Shown here: positions 15,437 through 23,583 of the stretch, piece after piece
Position numbering within the stretch: the stretch's first letter is position 1
How the letters are laid out: each line of letters starts with the position of its first letter
Assembly (NCBI GenBank): GCA_035533275.1
Contig: DATLUD010000030.1
Location: forward strand, 12,487-76,486
DNA from: SCRA01 sp035533275
GTDB taxonomy: Bacteria; Vulcanimicrobiota; Vulcanimicrobiia; Vulcanimicrobiales; SCRA01
DNA: 64,000 nucleotides
Reading direction: 5' to 3'
Position numbers and translations under genes: made by a program
Notes under the pieces: generated by a model
Told to the model about the DNA's origin: nothing
Database searches by the model: none
Seen by the model: only the letters and a program-made list of their open reading frames with translations

Positions 15437-18058
15437 CTACGCGCGCGCCAGCACGGCGTCGCGCACCGCGGCCAGCGCTCGCGGCACGCCCGCGGCGTTC
15501 TTGCCGCCGCCCTGGGCCAAGTTCGGGCGCCCTCCGCCGCGCCCGTCCACCTTCTCTGCCATCGCCTTGAGCAAGTCTCCCGCCTTGATCCCCCGCGCGA
15601 CGAGGTCGTCGCTCACTCCCACCAGCAAGGCGACGTCGCCGTCCTGCACGCCGGCGAGCGCGACCACCCCGCTCCGCAAGCCGCCGCGGATGGCGTTCAT
15701 CATCGCCGTCACGGCGTCACGATCGAATCCCGGCAGCTCGGCGATCACCAGCTTGGAGCCGCCGATGGTCTCGGCGCGCTCCACGTATGTCGCGGCGTCG
15801 GCCGTGGCCATGCGCGCGCGCAGCTCCGACAACCCGCGCTGCAGGGCCCGCGCCTCATCCTGAAGACGCGCGACGCGCTCGGCGATCTCCTCGGGCTTGG
15901 CCGCGAGCGCGGTGCTGAGCTGGCTCACCAGCCGCTGCTGCTGCTCCACGTACTGCTCCGCCGCCTTGGAGACGCACGACTCGATGCGGCGGATGCCGCT
16001 GCCGATCGAGCTCTCCGTGAGGATGACGAAGAGACCCAGTTCGCCGGTGGTGTGGGCGTGCGTCCCGCCGCAGAACTCCACCGACGGCCCCGCGTGCACC
16101 ACGCGCACCCGCTCGCCGTACTTCTCGCCCACCATGCTCACGGCGCCGGTCTTCTTGGCCTCCTCGAGGGGAAGCTCTTCCGTCACCAGATGGTGGTCAT
16201 CGCGGATCAGCTCGTTCACGCGAGCGGCCACGGCGCCGCGCTGCTCGTCGGTGAGCGCTCCGCCCGGCCAGCGGAAGTCGAAGCGCATGCGATCGGTGCC
16301 GACCCACGAGCCCGCCTGCACCACCTCGTCGCCGAGCACCTCCTTCAGCGCGCGCTGGAGCAGGTGCGCCGAGGTGTGATGGCGGCGGATCTCGCGGCGC
16401 CACTCCGGGTCGACCACGCTGTGCGCGCGATCGCCGACGCGGATGCCGCCCTGCGTCATCACGCCGCTGTGGGCGATCGCCGCGCCGATGAACTGCGCGT
16501 CGTCGACTTCGAAGTTGGAGGCGTTGGTGGTGATCGTGCCGTGATCGCCGATCTGCCCGCCCTTCTCGGCGTAGAACGACGTGCGCTCGAGGACGATCTG
16601 GCCGCGCTCGCCTTGCGCGAGGGCGTCGACGGCGACCCCCTCCTTGAGGATGGCGACGACTCTGCCTTCCGCCTCGAGACCGCCGTAGCCCACGAACTCC
16701 GAGGAGTACGACGCCAGCTCGCCTTCGCCCACCTGCACCACCGCGCGCTTCGCGCTGGCATCGGCACGGGCGCGCTCGCGCTGCTGCGCCATGAGCTGGT
16801 CGAAGCCGACGGAGTCGATGGTCAGGCCCTGCTCGCCGGCCACCTCGCGCGTGAGCTCCGACGGAAAGCCGTACGTGTCGTGGAGCAGGAAGACGGTCTC
16901 GCCAGAGAGCGAGGGCTCTCCGGAGGCTCGCGCCTCGGCGATGCGGCTAGCGAGGATCTCGCTGCCGCGCACGAGCGTGCGGTTGAACTGCGCCTCTTCC
17001 TGCGAGAGCGCCGACATCACGCGCTGTTGCGCCGCCGCCAGCTCGGGGTAGCCGTCTCCCAGAGACTTCACGACCGCGGGCACCAGCTGTGTGAGGAACC
17101 CTTGCGGCAGGTCGAGGAGGCGCCCCATGCGGATCGCCCGGCGCGTGAGGAAGCGCAACACGTATCCGCGATCCGTGTTCGACGGGTAGACGCCGTCGGC
17201 GATCAGGAACGTGATGGCGCGAATGTGGTCGGCGATGATGCGGCGGCGGACCAGCTGCTCGTCGGCGGTGAGCGCGGTCTCGCCCGCGGGCGGCTGCGCG
17301 TTCACCAGATCCTCGAAGAGGTCCGTCTCGTACATCGAGCGCTTGCCGTTGACCACCGTGAGCACGCGCTCGAGCCCGGCCCCGGTGTCGATCGACTTTT
17401 TCGGAAGGTCGTGGAACTTGCCGTCCGGCGTGCGGTTGTACTGCTGGAAGACGAGGTTCCAGATCTCGAGATAGCGGTCGCCCTTGTTCGGCCCGGTGTC
17501 GTCGGGGCCGCCCGCCGCCTCGGGGCCCAAGTCGTAGAAGATCTCGGAGCAGGGACCGCACGGCCCGGTGGGCCCCATGGTCCAGAAGTTGTCTTCGTCC
17601 CAGCGCGAGATGCGCTCCGGAGCCAGACCGATCTCCTTCTCCCAGATCTCCTGCGCCTCGTCGTCCGTGGTGTGCACGGTGACGTAGAGCTTGCTCTTCT
17701 CCAGGCCGAGCCGCTCGGTGACGAACTCCCACGCCCACGCGATGGCCTCGCGCTTGTAGTAGTCGCCGAAGCTGAAGTTGCCGAGCATCTCCAGGAATGT
17801 CCCATGGCGCCCCGTGCGCCCCACGTTCTCGATATCGCTCTTGGCTCCGGCGACGCGCAGACAGCGCTGCACCGTCACCGCGCGCGGCGCCGGGGGCGGC
17901 GCCTCTCCGAGGAAGACCGGGACGAACGGCTCCATGCCGGCGATGGTGAAGAGCGTGCTGCTCATCGCCTCCGGAACGAGCGAGGCGCCGGGCAGATGCT
18001 TGTGGCCTTTGGACTCGAAGAACTCGATCCAGGCGCGGCGGAGAGTCTGACTGTTCAT
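15437..18058 (-). CDS. alaS: Alanyl-tRNA synthetase
   Basis: Charges tRNA-Ala in the cytoplasm. The 873 residues show the full AlaRS plan: class II catalytic core at the N terminus (SKGHKHLPGASLVPE, TIAGMEPFVPVFLG, RHGTFLEMLGNFSFGDYYK), the tRNA-recognition domain, the editing domain with HHTSAHLLQRAL and CGGTHAHTTGE (zinc-binding His/His/Cys/His set), and a C-terminal DHHA1 domain ending in GGGRPNLAQGGGK. Length matches the family. The 69-base gap upstream holds two small inverted repeats (18066-18102). Confidence 0.97.
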   Translation of the reverse strand: MNSQTLRRAWIEFFESKGHKHLPGASLVPEAMSSTLFTIAGMEPFVPVFLGEAPPPAPRAVTVQRCLRVAGAKSDIENVGRTGRHGTFLEMLGNFSFGDYYKREAIAWAWEFVTERLGLEKSKLYVTVHTTDDEAQEIWEKEIGLAPERISRWDEDNFWTMGPTGPCGPCSEIFYDLGPEAAGGPDDTGPNKGDRYLEIWNLVFQQYNRTPDGKFHDLPKKSIDTGAGLERVLTVVNGKRSMYETDLFEDLVNAQPPAGETALTADEQLVRRRIIADHIRAITFLIADGVYPSNTDRGYVLRFLTRRAIRMGRLLDLPQGFLTQLVPAVVKSLGDGYPELAAAQQRVMSALSQEEAQFNRTLVRGSEILASRIAEARASGEPSLSGETVFLLHDTYGFPSELTREVAGEQGLTIDSVGFDQLMAQQRERARADASAKRAVVQVGEGELASYSSEFVGYGGLEAEGRVVAILKEGVAVDALAQGERGQIVLERTSFYAEKGGQIGDHGTITTNASNFEVDDAQFIGAAIAHSGVMTQGGIRVGDRAHSVVDPEWRREIRRHHTSAHLLQRALKEVLGDEVVQAGSWVGTDRMRFDFRWPGGALTDEQRGAVAARVNELIRDDHHLVTEELPLEEAKKTGAVSMVGEKYGERVRVVHAGPSVEFCGGTHAHTTGELGLFVILTESSIGSGIRRIESCVSKAAEQYVEQQQRLVSQLSTALAAKPEEIAERVARLQDEARALQRGLSELRARMATADAATYVERAETIGGSKLVIAELPGFDRDAVTAMMNAIRGGLRSGVVALAGVQDGDVALLVGVSDDLVARGIKAGDLLKAMAEKVDGRGGGRPNLAQGGGKNAAGVPRALAAVRDAVLARA

Positions 18059-18065
18059 GGCTGGA

Positions 18066-18102
18066 CCGGGGGCTTTCGCGCCCCGGAGGCGTTCGGCCCT
18101 CC
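18066..18102 (-). promoter_or_regulatory. Two adjoining small hairpins in the alaS leader
   Basis: On the mRNA (minus) strand, GGAGG pairs with CCTCC (18098-18102 with 18085-18089). Next to it, CCGGGG pairs with CCCCGG (18081-18086 with 18066-18071). They fill the gap between the stop of the esterase-like gene and the alaS ATG. They could be a weak terminator or processing site, or control alaS translation. No T-box core is visible here. Confidence 0.35.
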
Positions 18103-18127
18103 CGAAGTCGTGTCGCGACGCGGCGCG

Positions 18128-19468
18128 CTAGACGCCCGTGGGATAGGTCTCCGGCGCCTCCTCGCCGTGCGTCCAAAGCTCGGTGGTCTCCAACGGCTCC
18201 ACGGCGCGCGTGCGGTCGACGTGGAGGACGACGTCGAACTGCTCCTCCAGGCGCGCTCGGAAGTAGTGGCTCGAGCGCTCCGTCTGCGGGCGGTAGACCA
18301 CGCCGATCGCGCGCTCCAGCCGCGGCGTCTCGAAGCCGGGCAGCGAGCGCTCCGCGCCGCGCACGTCCAAGAGGAACCGCGGCAGGCCGACTTGGTGGAA
18401 GAGCGCCTCGTAGCTCCCCGGGAGCGCCTGGCGTACGCGCTTGCGCTCGACCGGCTGGTGCCAGTCCGACGCCGCGCTGACCGTTCCCTCGAAGGTGGTC
18501 TGGCCGATCAGCACCGCGCGCCCCGGGTGACGCATGCGCACCAGCTGACCCAGCGTGATCTCGCCCGCGCGCCCCATGTCGGTGGCGCCGGCGTCGCCCA
18601 CGTGGGAGTTGTGCGCCCAGACGACCACCTTGCTCTCCAGCTCGAAGCGCCGCAAGTGCTCCGCCAGACGGTCGAGCGTCTCGGCCATGTGGCGGTCGCG
18701 CATATTCCACGACGACTCCCGGCCCCGGTACATCGCCCGGTAGTACCGTTCCGCGTTGCGGGCCACGTGCGCGTTCTGCTCGGCGTAGAAGAAGGCGTCC
18801 TCCGCCACGCGCCCGTTGCGGCTGAGATAGTCGAACGACCGCTGCTGGATCTCCACGAGCTGCTGCACGATCTCGTCCTCGCACGAGATGGAGCGGTCCG
18901 TCGAGGCCGCATAGCCGTACCGCGTGACGTCCTCGCCGAACTGGTCGAAGCACGCGTAGCGCCGGCGCGCCTTGGCGGCCTCGCCCGGATCGATTCGGTC
19001 GAGATACGCCACCACGGCCTCCATGGAGGCGCGCAGGCTGTAGAGGTCCAGCCCGTAGAAGCCCGCTTTGGGCGAGCCCGGCGTCAGCGCGTCGTTATGC
19101 TCGCGTAGCCAGCCCACGAACTCCAGCACGTCGGCGTTGCGCCACATCCACGCGGGGAAGCGCTTGAAGCCCGCCAGGGCGTCAACCGCCTCCCCCACGG
19201 GATCCACGCCGCGCACGAAGCGGTCCACACGGTGGGCATCCGGCCAGTCGCCCTCGACGGCGACGGCCGTGAAGCCCTTCTCCTCGATCAGGCGCCGCGT
19301 GATCCAGGCGCGCTCCCTGTAGAACTCGTGCGTCCCGTGCGTGGCCTCGCCGATCAGCACGAAGCGCGCATCCCCCACGAGGTCGAGCAGGGTGTCGAAG
19401 TCGTCGGAGGCGCCGCTGAGCGGCCGCGTCCAGGGACGGAGCGCCCGTCCCGCATCGCGGGCGCTCAC
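18128..19468 (-). CDS. Erythromycin-esterase-family protein
   Basis: The 446-residue protein matches the erythromycin esterase/succinoglycan synthesis family. It has VLIGEATHGTHEFYRERAWI near residues 36-55 with the conserved GExxHG histidine, AVEGDWPDAHRVDRF, and WAHNSHVGDA with the second conserved histidine. GTG 19468 overlaps the stop of the phosphoribosyltransferase as GTGA. In many bacteria this family sits beside a phosphoribosyltransferase in stress-related clusters. Its natural substrate is unknown, and macrolide resistance should not be assumed. Confidence 0.88.
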   Translation of the reverse strand: MSARDAGRALRPWTRPLSGASDDFDTLLDLVGDARFVLIGEATHGTHEFYRERAWITRRLIEEKGFTAVAVEGDWPDAHRVDRFVRGVDPVGEAVDALAGFKRFPAWMWRNADVLEFVGWLREHNDALTPGSPKAGFYGLDLYSLRASMEAVVAYLDRIDPGEAAKARRRYACFDQFGEDVTRYGYAASTDRSISCEDEIVQQLVEIQQRSFDYLSRNGRVAEDAFFYAEQNAHVARNAERYYRAMYRGRESSWNMRDRHMAETLDRLAEHLRRFELESKVVVWAHNSHVGDAGATDMGRAGEITLGQLVRMRHPGRAVLIGQTTFEGTVSAASDWHQPVERKRVRQALPGSYEALFHQVGLPRFLLDVRGAERSLPGFETPRLERAIGVVYRPQTERSSHYFRARLEEQFDVVLHVDRTRAVEPLETTELWTHGEEAPETYPTGV

Positions 19469-20148
19469 AGCGGCGTGGCCCCAAGCTCGATGCGGGCTCG
19501 CTCGAGCAGGTCGCAGACTTCGTCGTCGCTGACTTCGGAGAAGTCCTCGTACCACGCGCCGACGGCGTAGAACTGCGCCGGTTCCACCAGGCAGATGCAC
19601 TCGTCCGCTTCGCGACGCACGGCCGTGCAGGTGTCCGCCGCGGCGACGGGCACCGCCACCACGATCCGCTGCGCCCCGCGGCGGCGCAGCGCGCGGACCG
19701 CCGCGAGCATCGAAGCCCCCGTCGCGAGGCCGTCGTCGACCACGATCACCGTCTGGTCCTGCACGTCGGGAAGCGGCCGGCCCGCGCGGTAGACGCGCTC
19801 GCGGCGCTCGAGCTCCTGCTGTTCGGCGCCGACCACGGAATCCACGACCTGACGCGGGATGTCCAGCGCGCCGACGACGTCCTCGTTGAGCAGCATGACG
19901 CCGCCGCTGGCGATGGCGCCCATCGCCAACTCCCGGTGACCCGGGACCCCGAGCTTGCGGACTACGATCACGTCGAGCGGAGCGCGAAGGTGCTTGGCCA
20001 CCTCGTAACCGACCGGTACCCCGCCTCGCGGCAACGCGAGGACGAGCACGTCGGCGCGGGCGATGTAGTCGCGCAGCAGCTCGGCGAGGAGCTGGCCGGC
20101 GCGGCTACGGTTCCGAAAACGCATCGCCGTCCACCGTCCCAAGCCCAT
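19465..20148 (-). CDS. Phosphoribosyltransferase (PRT family)
   Basis: The 227-residue protein has a type I PRT fold: LALPRGGVPVGYEVAKHL near the N terminus and the PRPP loop VIVVDDGLATGASMLAAV near residues 128-145. It resembles the PRTases encoded next to erythromycin-esterase-like and dienelactone-hydrolase genes rather than purine or pyrimidine salvage enzymes. The base substrate is unknown. ATG 20148 overlaps the dodecin stop as TGATG; an internal ATG at 20124 is a possible alternative start. Confidence 0.85.
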   Translation of the reverse strand: MGLGRWTAMRFRNRSRAGQLLAELLRDYIARADVLVLALPRGGVPVGYEVAKHLRAPLDVIVVRKLGVPGHRELAMGAIASGGVMLLNEDVVGALDIPRQVVDSVVGAEQQELERRERVYRAGRPLPDVQDQTVIVVDDGLATGASMLAAVRALRRRGAQRIVVAVPVAAADTCTAVRREADECICLVEPAQFYAVGAWYEDFSEVSDDEVCDLLERARIELGATPL

Positions 20149-20351
20149 CAGTCCAGCAGAAACGTGATCTTCGCGTTGATGCGGTAGCGAACGATCGCAT
20201 TCCCCTCCACTTTGGCCTCGAAGTTCTCGATGTAGATCGACTTGATGTTGTGGATCGTCTTGCTTGCCTTCTTGATCGCCTCCGTGGCGGCGTCTTCCCA
20301 ACTCTTCTCGGACTCGGCGAGCACCTCGACAACTTTCAGCAAATCGGCCAT
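20148..20351 (-). CDS. Dodecin-family flavin-binding protein
   Basis: The 67-residue protein matches dodecin along its length: KVVEVLAESEKSWEDAA, then a helix AIKKASKTIHNIKS, then strands IENFEAKVEG and VRYRINAKITFLLD. Dodecins form 12-subunit shells that store or buffer flavins. The ATG at 20351 is preceded by GAGGAG at a spacing of six bases. It is the first gene of the dodecin/PRTase/esterase-like operon and diverges from the BON gene. Confidence 0.85.
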   Translation of the reverse strand: MADLLKVVEVLAESEKSWEDAATEAIKKASKTIHNIKSIYIENFEAKVEGNAIVRYRINAKITFLLD

Positions 20352-20505
20352 CTCCGTCTCCTCGTCGCGGGATGCGATTCCCAGCAAGTCGACCATAGGC
20401 CATCTGTTGGAACGCGTTGTGAAGGCGCGTGCACCAGTTCTTCCTCGTGCGGTCGCCGCGGCGGTGTAGATTGATGGAAGCCCGCGCGTCGCGAGAGGAA
20501 CGGCC

Positions 20506-21162
20506 ATGAAGACCGCGATCGACCTGCAGCACGACGTCCTCGAGGAGCTCGCTTGGGAGCCAAGCCTCGATGCAGCCGACATCGGCGTCACCGTGGACGA
20601 CGGTATCGTCACCCTCACCGGGCACGTCGCGACGTATGCTGAGAAGAGCGCTGCCGAGCAGGCGGCGCTGCGGATCGCCGACGTGCGCGGCGTAGCCGAC
20701 GAATTGGAGATCGAGCTCCCGGGGCCGCACGTCCGCAGCGACCAAGACGTCGCGCAAGCCGCCCTGCACTCCCTCAGTTGGGACGTCCGCGTTCCGCCCG
20801 ACCGCGTCAAGGTTGTGGTGAAGAACGGCTGGATCACGCTGCAAGGCACGGTCGACTGGCAATACCAGCGCGATGCCGCGCAAGAGGACGTGCGCCGTCT
20901 TTACGCCGTGCGCGGCGTGATCAACGAGATCGACGTGAAGCCGCGTCACGCGACGGCCCAGGAGATCAAGACGCGGATCCAGGACGCGTTCGAGCGCAGC
21001 GCCCAACTCGACGCCAACCGCATCCAGGTGGAGTCGCACGGCAGCACGGTGACGTTACGCGGGTCCGTGCGCTCGCTGCTGGAACGCGCGGAGGCCGCGC
21101 GGGCGGCGTGGTCGGCACCGGGGGTCAGCGCCATCGAGAACGACCTGCGCGTCTCGGACTAG
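20506..21162 (+). CDS. Triple BON-domain protein
   Basis: The 218-residue protein is built of three BON domains (about residues 5-70, 77-145 and 150-216). Each has the pattern of a helix followed by V.V.DG.VTL.G.V (IGVTVDDGIVTLTGHV, VKVVVKNGWITLQGTV, IQVESHGSTVTLRGSV). BON domains bind membranes or polysaccharides and occur in osmotic-stress proteins such as OsmY. No signal peptide is visible, so it appears cytoplasmic. AGAGGA lies six bases before the ATG. Neighbouring dodecin and sigma genes support a stress role. Confidence 0.85.
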   Translation: MKTAIDLQHDVLEELAWEPSLDAADIGVTVDDGIVTLTGHVATYAEKSAAEQAALRIADVRGVADELEIELPGPHVRSDQDVAQAALHSLSWDVRVPPDRVKVVVKNGWITLQGTVDWQYQRDAAQEDVRRLYAVRGVINEIDVKPRHATAQEIKTRIQDAFERSAQLDANRIQVESHGSTVTLRGSVRSLLERAEAARAAWSAPGVSAIENDLRVSD

Positions 21163-21172
21163 GGCGCGCCCG

Positions 21173-21997
21173 TCATTCCTCCTTGAGGACGCATTTGAGC
21201 TTCTCGAGCGCCTTCTGCTGCAGGCGCGAGATATGCATCTGCGAGACGTTGAGCCGGCGCGCGATCTCCGTCTGGCTGACGTTCTGGTAGAAGCGCAGGT
21301 AGAGGATCAGCCGCTCGCGCCCGTTCAGCACGCCGAAGGCGCGCTCGAGATTGGCGCGATCCTCCAGCCGCTCCAAGCTCGCGTCCTCGGCACCCAGGTA
21401 GTCCAGCAGCGTGGCGGACTTCTTCTCGCTCTCGCCGCCCAGCTCGGTGTCGAGGGAGAGCACGTTGTAGGCCTGACCCAGCTCCTGCGCCTCCAGCACT
21501 TGCTCCTCGGAGACGCTCAGATGCTCGGCCAGATCGGAGATCGTGGGGCTGCGGTTGAGCTTGCTGGTGAGCGTCTCCACAGCCCGGTTGACCGCGAGGT
21601 TCAGCTCTTGGAGCCGGCGCGGGACCTTGACCGCCCAGCCCTTGTCGCGGAAGTAGCGCTTGATCTCGCCGACGATCGTGGGCGTGGCGTACGTGGTGAA
21701 CTCGACTTTGCGCTCGAGATCGAAGCGGTCGATGGCCTTGATCAGGCCGACCGTGCCCACCTGGATCAGATCTTCGAGCGACTCGCCCCGGTTGGCGAAC
21801 TTCACGGCCAGGTAGCGGACCAAGTTGAGGTGCATCACCACCAACTCGGAACGCAGGCGCTCGTATTCGGCGTAGTCGTGAGCGGTCGCCGCCCCCGTGG
21901 TGGTGCGGTGCCGGATCTCGGAGAAGCGCGCGAAGGCGGCGCGCGCCTTCTTACGATCCCACCGTTGCTCTTCGGATGTCGCGCCTGCCCGGCTCAC
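21173..21997 (-). CDS. SigB/SigF-type alternative RNA polymerase sigma factor
   Basis: The 274-residue protein has regions 2, 3 and 4 in order: NLVRYLAVKFANRGESLEDLIQ cut short here (SLEDLIQVGTVGLIKAIDRF), FTTYATPTIVGEIKRYFRDK, PRRLQELNLAVNRA, and a C-terminal helix-turn-helix QTEIARRLNVSQMHISRLQQ. This is the Bacillus SigB/SigF class. GTG 21997 is chosen because the upstream RsbW-like gene ends at 22006 and a GTAGGT stretch precedes it. The gene is last in an operon with its anti-sigma and anti-anti-sigma partners. Confidence 0.93.
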   Translation of the reverse strand: MSRAGATSEEQRWDRKKARAAFARFSEIRHRTTTGAATAHDYAEYERLRSELVVMHLNLVRYLAVKFANRGESLEDLIQVGTVGLIKAIDRFDLERKVEFTTYATPTIVGEIKRYFRDKGWAVKVPRRLQELNLAVNRAVETLTSKLNRSPTISDLAEHLSVSEEQVLEAQELGQAYNVLSLDTELGGESEKKSATLLDYLGAEDASLERLEDRANLERAFGVLNGRERLILYLRFYQNVSQTEIARRLNVSQMHISRLQQKALEKLKCVLKEE

Positions 21998-22005
21998 GCG
22001 CGCAC

Positions 22006-22440
22006 CTACCCCGCGCCGCCGGCGCGCTTGACCATCCGCAGGACCGTGCCCTCGCGCTCGTTCGAGTGGAACTCCACCTGATCCATCAGCGAGCGGATCA
22101 AGAAGACGCCCAGCCCCCCGCTGCCGAGCTCGGCGGTCTCCGGGCTGTCGAGATCGTGGACGCCCCGGTCGCGCACCACGATGCGCAGCTCCTCGGGGGC
22201 CACCTCGCAGACGATGGCGATCTCCTTGGCGCCGGGCGAGCGCTGGATGGCGCTGGTGCACGCCTCGGCGACGGCGAGCTTCACGTCCTCAATCTCCTCC
22301 ACGGTGAAGTGGAGGCGATTGGCGATCCCGGCGACCGCCAGGCGCGCGACGCTCACGAACTCCGGCCTGCACGGGATTCGCAACTCTACGACGTGCACCC
22401 CGCCCTCCGAGGCCCAGGTGCTTTCCTGCTGGGCGGTCAT
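22006..22440 (-). CDS. RsbW-type anti-sigma factor (serine kinase, HATPase_c)
   Basis: The 144-residue protein has the GHKL kinase motifs: N-box ENxxxA-like EIEDVKLAVAEACTSAI, the D-box VRDRGV, and the lid GGLGVFLIRSLMDQVEF. Such proteins bind the sigma factor and phosphorylate the STAS antagonist. The canonical N-box asparagine is a threonine in ACTSAI, which is worth noting. ATG 22440 follows the STAS stop by one base. Confidence 0.88.
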   Translation of the reverse strand: MTAQQESTWASEGGVHVVELRIPCRPEFVSVARLAVAGIANRLHFTVEEIEDVKLAVAEACTSAIQRSPGAKEIAIVCEVAPEELRIVVRDRGVHDLDSPETAELGSGGLGVFLIRSLMDQVEFHSNEREGTVLRMVKRAGGAG

Positions 22441-22441
22441 G

Positions 22442-22816
22442 TTAGGCAAGGCTCTTGAGCGCGGACTGCTCGCTCTCGTAGATGCCGAAGATCTTGACCA
22501 AGCCCGTGATGTCGAAGATCTTCTTGATCTGCGGATTGGCCACGATCAGGCTGACGCTGCCCGCGTGCTCGCGCACGCGCTTGAGCGCGCCGATGAGAAC
22601 GCCCAGCCCGGTGGAGTCGATGTAGCGAACGCTTTCCAAGTTGATGATCAGGTGATAGTGCCCCGCATCGATCAACTTGGTGACGGCGTCCTTGACCATC
22701 GGCGAGGTGTAGACGTCGATCTCGCCGACCAAATCGACGATATGCGAGTCGCCCTCCGCCGGACGGACGGTCACTTTGATATCCAAGCCCACTCCTTCCC
22801 CTGCCTCGTTAGTCAT
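22442..22816 (-). CDS. RsbV-type anti-anti-sigma factor (STAS domain)
   Basis: The 124-residue protein is one STAS domain: VDLVGEIDVYTSPMVKDAV and YIDSTGLGVLIGALKRVRE. Ser68 in the DSTGLG loop is the expected phosphorylation site of the partner kinase. When unphosphorylated it would release the sigma factor by binding the RsbW homologue. The start overlaps the upstream YtxH gene by 8 bases. Confidence 0.92.
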   Translation of the reverse strand: MTNEAGEGVGLDIKVTVRPAEGDSHIVDLVGEIDVYTSPMVKDAVTKLIDAGHYHLIINLESVRYIDSTGLGVLIGALKRVREHAGSVSLIVANPQIKKIFDITGLVKIFGIYESEQSALKSLA

Positions 22817-23087
22817 CTTCCGTCGTCGCCTCGTCCACCAGCGTGCGGCCGCGCTGGTACAGCTCGTCCATGCCGGCCTTCATGTCGCCGGCCAACACCG
22901 CCGCCCGCTCCGCCAGGTCCGCGGCGGCATCGCGCGCGCGCCCTCCCGCTTCGCGCGCCTTGCCGCGCAGCGATTCGCGCAAGTCTTCGCTCCCTTCCGG
23001 CACGATGGCGATCGCCAGAACGGCCCCGATCGCGATTCCCAGCAGGAGCCCCGGGAGAAAGCCTCCGCCGCGACGCTCCCCGCTCAT
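22809..23087 (-). CDS. YtxH-like small membrane protein
   Basis: The 92-residue protein has an N-terminal hydrophobic segment (GFLPGLLLGIAIGAVLAIAI) ending in VPEGSEDLRESLRGKARE, typical of YtxH/GvpP-like proteins, then an amphipathic helical tail. ATG 23087 overlaps the stop of the DUF948-like gene by 4 bases. YtxH and DUF948 proteins are often paired in general-stress regulons, which fits the sigma operon here. Confidence 0.8.
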   Translation of the reverse strand: MSGERRGGGFLPGLLLGIAIGAVLAIAIVPEGSEDLRESLRGKAREAGGRARDAAADLAERAAVLAGDMKAGMDELYQRGRTLVDEATTEDD

Positions 23088-23500
23088 GCCTGCGGGTCCT
23101 TCGCCGACGCACCGGAGCGCCCGTTGCTCCCGGTCACGATCCGGCGCAGACCTTCGGTGAGCGTCGTGACGAGGTGCGCGGCGTTGAGCAGGCTCGGCGT
23201 CACCGCTCCCTGAGCCGCCGTGGTCGTCTTGGCGACGCTTTGCGCGATGTGCTCGAGCGCGTCGACGACCGTCGTGAGCTTGGCGAGGGACGTGTCGACC
23301 GTTCCCAGCACCCCGCCCACGTGGTCGAGCGTCTCGCCGATCGGGCCGGAGAACTTCTCGAGCTGCACCATCCCGTGATCCAGCGCCGTGTCCACGCGGT
23401 CGAGCGTGCGCCCGATGCGGGCGAAGAGCACGAGGAACGCAATGCCGATCAGCAGTACGCCGATGCCTATTCCGCCGTCGAGAAGGTAAGCCGGGTCCAT
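23084..23500 (-). CDS. DUF948-like membrane protein
   Basis: The 138-residue protein starts with one transmembrane helix (GIGIGVLLIGIAFLVLFARI), followed by a long amphipathic helix with heptad-like spacing (RTLDRVDTALDHGMVQLEKF). This resembles DUF948 proteins, relatives of B. subtilis YtxG. AAGGAG lies upstream of the ATG. It is the first gene of the five-gene sigma operon; a CGGTATAGG stretch near 23545-23553 could be part of its promoter, but I cannot assign a matching -35. Confidence 0.75.
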   Translation of the reverse strand: MDPAYLLDGGIGIGVLLIGIAFLVLFARIGRTLDRVDTALDHGMVQLEKFSGPIGETLDHVGGVLGTVDTSLAKLTTVVDALEHIAQSVAKTTTAAQGAVTPSLLNAAHLVTTLTEGLRRIVTGSNGRSGASAKDPQA

Positions 23501-23583
23501 GGGTGCTCCTTCGCTGCCTGGTCTCGCTCTGCCGAGCGCGGGCGCCTATACCGAGATGGTACGGTTACGCCCCGGGGATGCGG

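Noticed and set aside
15395..19108. Open frame of 1237 codons on the plus strand opposite alaS and the esterase-like gene
   Set aside because: Its composition (runs of Arg, Ala, His, Leu) is that of the antisense frame of GC-rich genes, and it covers two confidently identified minus-strand genes.
18128..19468. Macrolide resistance gene
   Set aside because: The family name comes from erythromycin esterases, but this branch pairs with a phosphoribosyltransferase and dodecin in a chromosomal stress cluster; nothing shows resistance.
23530..23575. SigB-type promoter before the sigma operon
   Set aside because: CGGTATAGG resembles a -10 box of this class, but no -35 with correct spacing could be found.
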